Under the pieces are notes generated by a model. The model was not told where the DNA came from, made no database searches, and saw nothing but the letters and a program-made list of their open reading frames with translations. Both the position numbers and the translations under genes were made by a program. DNA of 64,000 bases from Apostichopus japonicus (lineage: Eukaryota; Echinodermata; Holothuroidea; Aspidochirotida; Stichopodidae): positions 16,752,376 through 16,816,375 of the forward strand of contig NC_092567.1 in assembly GCF_037975245.1 (NCBI RefSeq), given 5' to 3'. Below are positions 53,929-64,000 of the stretch, piece by piece (the first letter of the stretch is position 1; every line of letters begins with the position of its first letter).

Positions 53929-53975
53929 TACACTAGTGTACACTAGTGTGCACTAGTGTACACTAGTGTACACTT
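53929..53975. repeat. (GTACACTA)n repeat
   Basis: About five copies of an 8-10 bp unit alternating GTACAC and ACTAGT; self-complementary over much of its length. Confidence 0.88.
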
Positions 53976-54110
53976 CACCTTTTACTGTCGAAAACCAACC
54001 GATACACATAAAGAACACAGTTACTATTGTAAATCTTACAGTTTTGTACCAAAGTAAAAACTGGATCGTGCTATAATTCGGTATGTAGCATGTGCTATTA
54101 GGAATACAGT

Positions 54111-54188
54111 AAGAACTGAGGATATGTGTAATTCCAACAAATCCAGTTGTTTGGGATTTGATGGAATTACAAATATCCTCAGCTCTTA
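54111..54188. repeat. Hairpin-forming inverted repeat (about 35-bp arms)
   Basis: Left arm contains GAGGATATGTGTAATTCC, right arm its complement with few mismatches (GGAATTACAAATATCCTC), with a loop of about 9 nt. It adjoins a diverged copy of the 213-bp repeat unit. Could be a foldback transposon end; a microRNA-like precursor is possible but unsupported. Confidence 0.65.
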
Positions 54189-55689
54189 ACCCTTGATAGA
54201 CAATTTGCTTTTCATATCATTGTCCCTTAGGGAAACTATTTACACATTGTAATTACTTAAAATCTGTTCATTTTTGTTAATAGGGACCCAAGTATTGACA
54301 GATAGGTATTGAAATGAGGTTGTAATTTTTATAATTTTTTTTCATACATAGAAGAAAGCAGAAACTCACGGCATAATATGTAATAGAAAAAGTTTTAGGA
54401 ATTTTAAGCCACGACATATAGTATGTCAACTGTATTCAGTTGCAACACTAATCTAATTAGGTAAGTGACCAAGTTGATAAGCAAAACAAATAATTAAAAA
54501 ATATATTATTATTATATTTTGTTGTTGTTGATGCGTTTCATCTTTTTGTCGCTAGTTGCTTGATAGAGAGTGAAAAAAAAAATCTGAGGTAGATATTTTA
54601 AAAGTTTACAAAGCAACGGATACGTGACATGCAATATTTATATTAGGTCTAGCAATATTAGGACATGCAATATTAGGTCTTCACAGAGCTGGAGTAAAGA
54701 GCAAATGATGTTATCAACGAGGGTTATCAGTCCAATTTATATGATCTAAATCACTGTTTAAACCTGTTTGTTTTCTGTACATTGCATGTTGTTGGTAATT
54801 TCATGATGGGGGAATATTATACATATATATTTATAGATAGAAAAAAGGCTGAGGTATGCCATATATGATATAACACGGTTAAAATTCCCCGGTCACTCTA
54901 ACAAACTTCGATATAGCGATGACAATATAACCAAATATTATATATATGTTTATTTATTTCATCACTAGCCACCATCAATCGTGTCATAGATCATAATCAT
55001 AGTGTAGGCTCTATAGGTTTGATATCATATTATACCCCACATTTCTGGAATAAACGTATAGAAACAATTTCGGCGTCAATGTGTTCTTGACTGTCATTAC
55101 CATAATCATAAGAACCGTGTCGCGAATATCCCTGAGGCTGCTCTGTTCGCCAGGTCAGTCTAAAGTCTGTTATAAGGAGGAAATTATAGTATTGCTTTAA
55201 AAAAATGGTTTTGACGTTTTATGCATTCCCATATCATTGTTGATCGGAATATTATTTGTAGACCCAATCCTGGTGTTATAAAAGAGAATAAGATGAGGGG
55301 GGGGGGGGGGTGGGTAATGAAGGAAGTTATGAACCATCTATCGAGTAGTTAACTTTATCTTTGATCTTTTCATGAATATTTATGACTTTTGTACTGGAGC
55401 TTGCAGGGTAGTCTTGGGAGTTAAGGGGATTGGAATAGTCACCTGAAAAACAAATCTTTTTTCCCTTTCTTATACATTTAATATTTTTTATTTTTGTTTT
55501 GTTTACTACAGATACAATTGGTCGGGTAGAATGATCAATTCACGTTAAAGAACATATTAAATATATTCGAGGCACGATGGAGTGTACAAACCTAACAATA
55601 TCTAAAATTATGTTAATTCGGTGGAGCGACAAGGAATTGACCGTTACATGACAACGTTGTTTCCCTAACACACCCACACACACACGAAA

Positions 55690-56025
55690 ACTAGAGCTGC
55701 AAATACGCAATATTGCAATGCGAGTGGAGTGGTTGCAGCATATATAGGAACAGCTTTTCGCTTGTTTATGGTGTTATGTTTTTGGGCGGATAACACATCA
55801 CCAACCATGGAGTATAGTCATGTAGGTACCTACAAAGTGAGGGCGCTTGTGACCGCCGTGACAAGCTCAGAATAAGTTGGCTACGCAGCTACGGTAGCCT
55901 TTGAAACAGCAAATGTACAGAGACTGTATGAAACTTTAAGTTTCAACGTCCAGTCGTGTAGGTATCGTTCACTTGGCCAGGAATGCTAATTTCGCAGCGC
56001 GTACGCGCACTACAATAACGAGTTT
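55690..56025 (-). repeat. Dispersed repeat, inverted partner of 5.1-5.4 kb
   Basis: Reverse complement of the 5140-5445 repeat, sharing the blocks CAGAATAAGTTGGCTACGCA and TACCTACAAAGTGAGGG. The match extends into GTTTTTGGGCGGATAACAC. Confidence 0.75.
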
Positions 56026-58479
56026 ATGGTACTTTCCAGCTAGACTTTATCTCTGTCATTTGGTTTGCCGGGGATCTTGTGATAATATTGTATACCATGA
56101 AAGTAAATCAAAAGCGTAAAAATATATATATATATATAAACAAACAAAAAATGAAAATAATCATTATAATACAATCGAAGCTAGTTTTCCAAGTTTTTAA
56201 ATCTTCACCAAGTTTGGAAACTAAATTCTACAGTTGTTTTAGAAACGCAATAGCAGCAGTATGTGTGTTTATAAATTGGGCTGAAGCCTGGTTGTAATTG
56301 TCATTTCTATAAAGCTTACTTAATTCTTTTATTTGTCAAGTCACTTGATCAAAGTGTATTCATCATTTTGCTCCCTTTCGTTTCACAGTTTTTTCAATTC
56401 TCTAATTATAGTATTTTTCTTGTTATTTCACTTACTATACTAATGCTTACTTTAAATGTCACTTTTGCAGCCAAGTAAACAATGGTGGAATGCAATTTCT
56501 TGAAAGCTTCCATTGAAACTTTAGACTTGTCAATAGCTTAACGAGTCCGTAATTTGAAGTTGAAAACAATTTACAATGAAAACAAAAAGGTACCAGGCCT
56601 AAGTAAGCTTTGGTTATCCATTCATTCCATCGATTTGGCCAATTTGCTAATAACGGTAAACAAAATGTAAGAAGAGAGCGAGAGGTGGAGATAGAGAGAG
56701 ATATAGAGAAAACAATTATATGAAAAGAAAATAAGTGTGACAACCAGCTTGAGGCAAGTATCTGATATGCTAGTATAGTCACGGGTATACATTGCCATGG
56801 CTGTGAGTCGTTCCCATATCAGTTATCTGTAATTCCCCCATCTGGACTGAATCTCAAGAGTCATGTGTACGACTTCATGGCTACAACAACTTACCATTAT
56901 ACTGAATGAGGCTTCTTACAATGTATTCGACGAACTCATGAATCAAGTTGTATAGAACCGCGCGGAAAGTATACTAGCAAAACAAGGTGAACACGCCGTC
57001 TAGCCCACTGTGTATCGTCTATACTGAGCCAAGTGTGTCTTTATACCTTTGTTCACTCTTTTGCCGGCAGGCAAATATCTTCCATTAACTGATGTTCAAC
57101 ATTTTGAAGAATGGGGGGGGGGGGGGGGAGGGGCGAGGTAGCGCAGTTCCAATCATTAATATCATGTATTTATCATACTTGAAAGTAGTTATGACGGGAA
57201 GTGCAGTAGTCCGTGCATGGGGGGTTTCCAGTGATCATAATCTTGATATGATATTAAAATATTTTTATTTCAATATTTAAATGCGCTCATCACCTTTTTT
57301 TTCTTCTCCAATGAACTGAAATATCGAAAACCTTACAACGTCATCTTAGCTTTCCACAGTGTATGGAAAGTGAATGCAATTTTCAAAGACAACCGCCCCT
57401 TTTCTGTATAAACCATTATGTTACTATCTCAGTGTCTGGCCTCAGATTCAAGTCTGATCTCCCTCCCTCCCCCCATGAGACATGGTCTAGCATAACGCTG
57501 TCGGCTGAATAGATTTACGGCCACACTCAGTGAGACTATTGGAGTCTCGATAATTGCTAATCAAACGATACTTAATTTACGGATACTAATAGATTTCCCG
57601 TTCAGAATATCAACTTGCGGATCCGTCGGTCGGTGCAGCTGTGTCTATAGCATATCCACATATCCAAGTACTCAAGTTTCATCGGCTAAAATCATAATTG
57701 AAGTTACAATTTCAGTACGCTGGTGTTGTAGCTGCATGGTATTAGTATAGGTAAGCTATATTATATTTCCAGCGTCGCAACGCCAGGGTGGTTCAGAGAC
57801 ATGGGTAAGGAGGGGGAGGAGGGGGGCGGGGGTAAAGCCCGGACTTACGTGCCTTAGGGGGCCCTCGAGCAAATAGAGACAAAATAAGATGCAAACAGCA
57901 TATTGCTTTGAAAGAAAAATACAGGTTCATACCATGAATGATATGTGGGGACCGAATCTCATTATACGAGTGCGGTTAGGAAAATGTCATGCATTCCTAC
58001 TATATCTGCAAGATTTTTGCCACTACATCTTCAAACGACAGGGGCCCCCTAGGGCCCCTAAGGTAATCGTTACGCCAATGTATATTCCCTGAAAATTCCT
58101 TGAATCAAAGGTAGGACGCGGTCTTAGTGATTAAAATTGTGAATTTGTTCGAACCGCTTGTTCTACATCTATCAGACACCAAACCTAAAATATATATATA
58201 TATTTTTTTGTAACGCAAATTCATTGTACCATATCAGATTTCCTTTCAGTTCAACCTCTCAAGATTATGATGCCTTATATATATGAATTGTTCATGGAAA
58301 AAAAAGCGTAATAGTTTGCGGTTTTAGGTAGAGACTGTCTTGCATTTAATTTCATTTTGAAGAAGTCAAATGCAGGTCGAGTATCCTCTTGAACTGTGTA
58401 CACGATTTTGTCAGAATTTAGATCTTAACATAATTTATATGTTGACAGTTATAATTTGGCAGGGTTTTTGAGATCATAA

Positions 58480-59260
58480 AATGAATATGCAGTGATCGCA
58501 CATAAATTATGCACCGACCGTAATCTGATCAAACATAGATCACACGCATATGCTGATCATGTACTATTTCACTTTTCTTAAATTAATCATGGGCTATTTG
58601 ATGATTATAACATAATGACTAAGTACGTAGTGATCATACACTTATCATGCAATGATCGTACTCTGACTATATATTGATCATGCACTAATACTGATTGTGC
58701 TCTATTGATTAATCGTAATAATCAATAGAGCTTAAGTTTCTCTATAAATTTATACTGGAATAAAGAAATTAAAATGATTTTTTTTTATACTGGAATAAAG
58801 AAATGAATGTAAACTGATCACAGCTATTGATCGTACACTTATTATAAAATGACTAAGAACGTATTGGTCATACACTTATCATGCACTGATCGTATATTAC
58901 TCTGACTATATATATTGATCATGCACTAATACTGATTATGCACTATTGATCAATCGTAAGCTGATCACGTGATATTGCTCGCACACTGATAATATAATGA
59001 CTAATTAGTACGTAGTGATCATACACTTATCACTGATCGTACTCTGACTATATATATTGATCATGCACTTATACTGATCGTGCACTAATACTGATCGTAA
59101 ACTGATCACGGGTTATTGATTGTACACTAAACATTCAATTACCATGTATGCCTAGTGTTCGTACACTTATCATGCCCAGATTTTACTCGGACTTTATACA
59201 ATGATAGTTCACTTATACCGATTAGGCACAATATTGGAAACGATCGTAAACTGACTCTGT
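58480..59260. repeat. TGATC-rich degenerate tandem array
   Basis: Three to four imperfect units of roughly 150-230 bp carrying ATAATGACTAAGTACGTAG, TGATCATACACTTATCATGC and ATTGATCATGCACTAATACTG. It includes a perfect 13-bp-stem hairpin at 58699-58731 (GCTCTATTGATTA, 7-nt loop). Confidence 0.8.
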
Positions 59261-60845
59261 ATTGATGTATTAATCAAGGTCTGCACGGGCACTGACGGTA
59301 ACTAATTGTTCACATCTATACAAATCATTTGTCGGTGATAAAGTCATAATATTTAAAGAAGCTACACGTACAATACCGCTTAAACTACTCAACCATGACA
59401 GCCAGGTTACCAGCTGAGACTGATTTACGAGTATAGCTTTTATTATGATATTCACTGATTCGATTTTGCTCACTGCTGTTTGCTAATATTAAAACCTTAA
59501 CCTAATAAACAAAACCGAATCCAGCTCTGTGCTGCTCTGCTATATTAGCATGTGGGTGTCGGTGAAATCTATACCCGGGAGAAACAAACACATTTTCAAT
59601 GGAGTTCATTGGCGTCTATTCAGGTTGTTTCACAGTACAAATACGAAATATGCTTTACCCGGTCATATACTTTGGCAGAGCTGCGAATTTACAGGGATTC
59701 AAATCGATAATTCATATTGGCGCTCGCTTATATAGCTAGCGCGGATATTTCAGTGAGGTGAGGCGAACCTGTCTAGACCTACGAGCCAAGTGGATTTGAG
59801 TTCCTGCGGCGTTTCCCTTTACAAATCCTTGACAAGGTCAAATCTACAGTTGGTCCTCAACAAAGTACTACGTGGTGTGTTTTGTCGCTTGTTATTGTGT
59901 TATTCTGCTTCCTAGTATGCTGTTCTCTCCTACGCAACCAGTTATTAGCCTACTTCACCATTGGTAGTTGCATTACTAACAGGAATAACGGCACAAACTA
60001 CAGGGGATGCGCTTACAGTCTCGTATACGATACTAGCAGAATAAGAAAATACCTCTCAGACGTGAGTAAACATTACAGATTTGGATTTTCAATTAAAGGA
60101 AGTTAAGTTAGACATGTTTCCGTATGATAACCTGCACACTTGGCTTATTACAGATAATACCATACAAAGTCGGTGACCTGCAGTTAGGCTAATAATATTT
60201 TCAACTAGTATATAGTAGCGTAGCGTTATATGCAAGTTTACATTAAGGATATGATTTCATTTTGTAATTTGCGCTTATACTTTAACCTGGTATCGACAGC
60301 TAAGAGAACACGGTACTGGGTGGGGGGGGGGGGGGTTGGTGGGGTTGATGTGCTTTAATGGGAGGGCCTTGGAAGGTTCTCTATATCGGAGATTATTTAT
60401 TCAGTACTATGCTACTGTAGGCCTATGCTCTCAAATACTACAACAACAGTCTTTCTCACAATTGGCTGCCTCGCATAATTAGAGGTCGTGCAGTGACCGA
60501 ACATTAAGAATCACCTTGGGAATCCGAATAATGCCTTATAAAGTAATGTGGCTTATGTAGGAGACCTGGCTTATGCAGTGACCTGCTCATCGCAACGGAC
60601 TACTTTACTTTTAACACACGGAAATCGTATGTGGAGTTACTCTGTGGGAACACCCCATGTGGTGGGGGGGGGTGCAAATAATTAATCTGTTTTCAAGGGA
60701 TGGTCTAGGGATGGCCTATATAATGAATGGCACCGCCTCAATATTCCCACTAGTCCAGACTGACGTTTTCTCTGAGGGGTCATAGGTCACATGAATGTTT
60801 TACATGAATGTTATGGTCCCATCCGTATAAAACCCATATGTTAGG

Positions 60846-60848
<3 letters not shown>

Positions 60849-60906
<58 letters not shown>
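60849..60906. repeat. (AT)n microsatellite
   Basis: Pure AT run of about 58 bp. Confidence 0.95.
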
Positions 60907-60909
<3 letters not shown>

Positions 60910-61024
60910 CGTGAAACTCCGAGTAGCAGTATGATGATATTTTAGTTAAGTATACTATGTGATATTCTAGCTTTGCCTTGGCATAGAGCACTCTTTATGA
61001 ATATTGGCCACCATTACATGTGAT

Positions 61025-61115
<91 letters not shown>

Positions 61116-61123
61116 GTACATAC

Positions 61124-61160
<37 letters not shown>

Positions 61161-61190
61161 CATATGTATATATATATATATATATATATC
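61025..61190. repeat. (AT)n microsatellite with TACATACATATG interruptions
   Basis: About 165 bp of AT with two copies of an ACATACATATGTAT interruption near 61117 and 61156. Confidence 0.95.
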
Positions 61191-63879
61191 TTTCAATAAA
61201 GATCTGGTAGTAACGTGCATATGAAAATCAAATCAACGAAATATCCTTAACATTGTATATCGTTTCCATTTTGTGGAGACCGAATTATGCTATGAATATC
61301 TATGATTCGGTTTATGATGTGTCGTCAGTCTGTAGTTCAAGAACCACTCGGAGCTTTACAAGCTACATAGGCAAGCATTACACAGTGGCAACTCGTAACT
61401 TAGGTATGACGTAATTGAATCACAGCCCCCAAGACAGGTAAGTATTCTAAACATCCTCGGAAGTGAAATATGACGCTTCCTCTTAATTCCCAAGCAAAAA
61501 TAAAACAATAATGAAAACAAGGATGTCTTCGAGACAGACAAATATGACATCAACTAGTATCTGCCAGTCCCGTACGAACATCACGTGAGCCTATAGTATA
61601 AATTCGTTAGGATCTTTTACGGTCGGCATGTATTTATCGTGACTACATCTTTTGAAGTCAAGCGGGCCCATAGCAAACTCGCCCGAAAGAAGACGCGTTG
61701 ATCACGTACTGCATCTTTGATGAAATTTTCATGCTTCAAGGTTCTGACCCTCACCTGAACGTTAAACTGTTGTCGTCGTCGTTAGGATATCTGGTGGCTA
61801 ATTTAGTATGTGATGTCTCCCCCCCCCCGCTCCCCATTTGAAAGTTTATACATACATAATTGATGACCGTTGATCTCATCTGTATGCGCATTAGATCATC
61901 TCTTATATGTATGAACGATCTTTTTTCTTGCGGTTAATTAAATTTCATCGTTGCATCTTTGACTGTTACGTGTAAAACAGTTAAATTAACACATCTGAAG
62001 CGTAAACTGCTTTTATGGTAAACAAGAAATTAAACACACGCGATGCGTAAACGCTGCTTTTATTAGCTAACACATGGTATTAACGTAATGGAGCGAAGCG
62101 CTAAAGTACTACTTATTGTATAAAAACAAAGAAACAAAAACGAAGAAGGAAAATGAAGCAAAAGAGCAAAAAAGAAAGATAGAGCAAAGATCGGTTAAAA
62201 GATAAAAACAAACTCAACAACAGCACTCTGAATTCGATTTTCACAATTTCCGATAAGTATTTGGGGGGGGGGGGGGAGTCGAAGTTTTAGATACAAATTA
62301 GAGTTAAGTTCAGTAAACATTTAGTCCATTACATATATTATATAAAGGCTTGCACAACTCTTTGAGAGTTGAAGTTGGTTACTGATTGTCGCAATTTCAT
62401 GACATTAACGGTGTTGTTTATAAGCATGTTTAGTCAATTTTTGCATGTTCAATTCAATTCAAATTGACTTTCTCATCTTATCGTATACATATGAAGACAT
62501 ACTACACACATTACAGTTAAAAAAAAAAAAACATACTATGAAGGACACTAGAAAACAGAAATACTGTTTAACCAGGCTAGTAACCATAAAGACAAAACAA
62601 GACAAAACAATACAAAGAAGCTTCAATTCAACAAAGATAATGGACAGATTATATACAAGAAAGAGACAGGACAGGAAAAAAGTGAAAAGTGAAAGGAGAG
62701 GGAAATAAGTAAAAAGGGGACATCCTATAAGAAACGGAAAGATAGAGATGAGCGAAGAACGCTCGATAATGATCAAACCGTCGTAGACAAAACAATAGAA
62801 AAGCTCCGCTATAATCAAATAATTGTAGACAAAAGAAAAGATTGTTTAAACTTTTCATTTTGCAAATTTGCGTAACACTATAGCGTGAAACATGTCTACA
62901 CGACATGTTGAAACTTAATTAGTCGCTCATTAACCTTCACTTATATAGTGAAAAGAATACTATATACTAGAATGGCTTTGGTGAAATAGTTTAGCAATAG
63001 TTACGAGCTGATGAAACGTATGTACGCATGTGATTAGAAATCTATTAAACGTGTAAACATTAAGCATGTCAACATTAAGCATGTAAACAATATCTGGGTG
63101 AGAAATTTACATGAAACAAATAAAAAATATCAATAGATTACCACACCGGATAAATGGAGCATTAATAAAAGCGTGTAAACCAGATCATATTATTGTACCG
63201 GTACTTATTAGGGTCGTAACCATACCAAAAACGGGGCCTGGAATGAAACACGAACGATATAATTATAATACTGAAATTGTCCTTTTTAGTTTCGTAACCA
63301 CACTGGAAAAGAGAATTAAACATGAACACAACATAGTAATATTGTACTGATTAATGGCGCAAACATACCGAAACGGGAGCAGAAATTAAGAAAAGCAAAA
63401 CAATGTTTCATTATTGTACTATTTCGTGAGTATCCTAACAATACCGGAATGGAGAGCAGAGGTTAAAAACAGTATTATATTATTGTACTTCTTGCTGTCG
63501 TGACCCTTTATGTCCCCCTCCTACATAAGTGTAAGTGTTTGTGCAGCTGTTTGAAAAAATCCATAGTTTATCTCTTTTTGTTTTTCTGGCTCTACGCATG
63601 AAATACGATTTGCTTCTGTAAAGCTATATAGACTAAGGGTGCTTCGAATAGTTCATGTGATAACGTTTGTCGTGGGTTAAACGTTATCTCATTATTGTGG
63701 GTTGGCCGAGGGTGAAGTGGTGCACCAGGACTAGGTCATGTGATGCTGTTTGGGGTAGGTATACTAGAAGTGTCATATATTATGTTTCATGAGTTCATCA
63801 CGTGTTGCATTAGTTATGCTTTGTTTTTCACACTATTCTTTGATTAAGTATTGTAGAACCATAAACCGCAATTGGAAAT

Positions 63880-64000
63880 GCCAAGGGCGTAGGAACCGGG
63901 GGGCTGGGGGCGCCAGCCCCCCAGTGAAAAATGTGGAGGGGCGGAAGTATCATTCCGCCCCCCGCTTCGCAAGTCAGAAAACCCCTTTTTTTCATTTTCA
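63880..64000. repeat. GC-rich dispersed repeat, cut by window end
   Basis: Starts GGGCGTAGGAACCGGGGGGC and contains two hairpins: GGGGGGCTGG with CCAGCCCCCC, and GGGGCGGAA with TTCCGCCCC. Its composition is sharply unlike the AT-rich surroundings. Right end not in the window. Confidence 0.7.

Larger units (their letters stand above)
49761..58400. other. Intergenic, repeat-bearing, no convincing gene
   Basis: Contains a MITE, a SINE, short tandem repeats, a hairpin and many poly-G/poly-C runs, listed separately. One minus-strand open frame (50175-50459) is given as a weak candidate. The remaining frames lack family features. Confidence 0.55.
59261..64000. other. No convincing gene; microsatellites
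   Basis: Two AT microsatellites, poly-G runs and a GC-rich repeat at the right edge. The frame 59882-60106 has a hydrophobic start followed by a possible GTGAGT donor near 60063, but it begins with TTG and has no recognisable domain. Confidence 0.5.

Noticed and set aside
59882-60106. Possible membrane-anchor exon with GTGAGT donor
   Set aside because: Starts at TTG, no upstream acceptor or partner exon found; kept only as a remark on the intergenic entry.

Overview
The window is eukaryotic, animal nuclear DNA: coding sequence is broken into small exons with GT-AG introns, gene density is low, and introns and intergenic DNA are full of microsatellites, minisatellites and transposon remnants. 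Protein similarity (recalled, not searched) fits a marine invertebrate deuterostome. An echinoderm, possibly a sea cucumber, is my best guess; this is inference. No bacterial-type operon, CRISPR array or rRNA gene is visible.

Layout. (1) 904-4839, plus strand: the last three coding exons of a tetraspanin; its 5' part lies outside the window. (2) 4840-9937: intergenic, with dispersed and foldback repeats. (3) 9938-11095, plus strand: an intact single-exon class A GPCR of 386 aa. (4) 11099-16413: intergenic, with tandem repeats and a short telomere-like tract. (5) 16414-29317, minus strand: a complete 15-coding-exon sodium-coupled monocarboxylate transporter (SLC5A8/SLC5A12-like). I assembled it exon by exon; all splice phases agree and it predicts 607 aa. 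(6) 31.7-36.4 kb and 42.7-49.8 kb: two copies of a segmental duplication. The right copy holds a complete 4-exon short-chain dehydrogenase (RDH8/17-beta-HSD1-like, 288 aa, minus strand). The left copy keeps only exons 1 and 4 and is a pseudogene. A 5'-truncated LINE sits only in the left copy and a repeat rich in AGGTCA sites only in the right copy, so both appear to have arrived after the duplication. (7) 36.4-42.6 kb: a 213-bp tandem array and a 2.3-kb dispersed repeat packed with nuclear-receptor-type half-sites. (8) 49.8-64 kb: no convincing gene; MITEs, a tRNA-derived SINE, tandem repeats and AT microsatellites.

The genes do not form an obvious pathway. The most striking structure is in the transporter gene. 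The 3' end of exon 7 together with its 5' splice site has been amplified into about 18 tandem copies directly downstream in the intron, and an unstable AT/GT minisatellite lies directly upstream of the same exon. Second is the clustering of AGGTCA direct repeats (spacings 1, 4 and 5) in repeats inside and beside a retinoid/steroid-type dehydrogenase gene. That dehydrogenase carries Ala where the family's catalytic Ser is expected.
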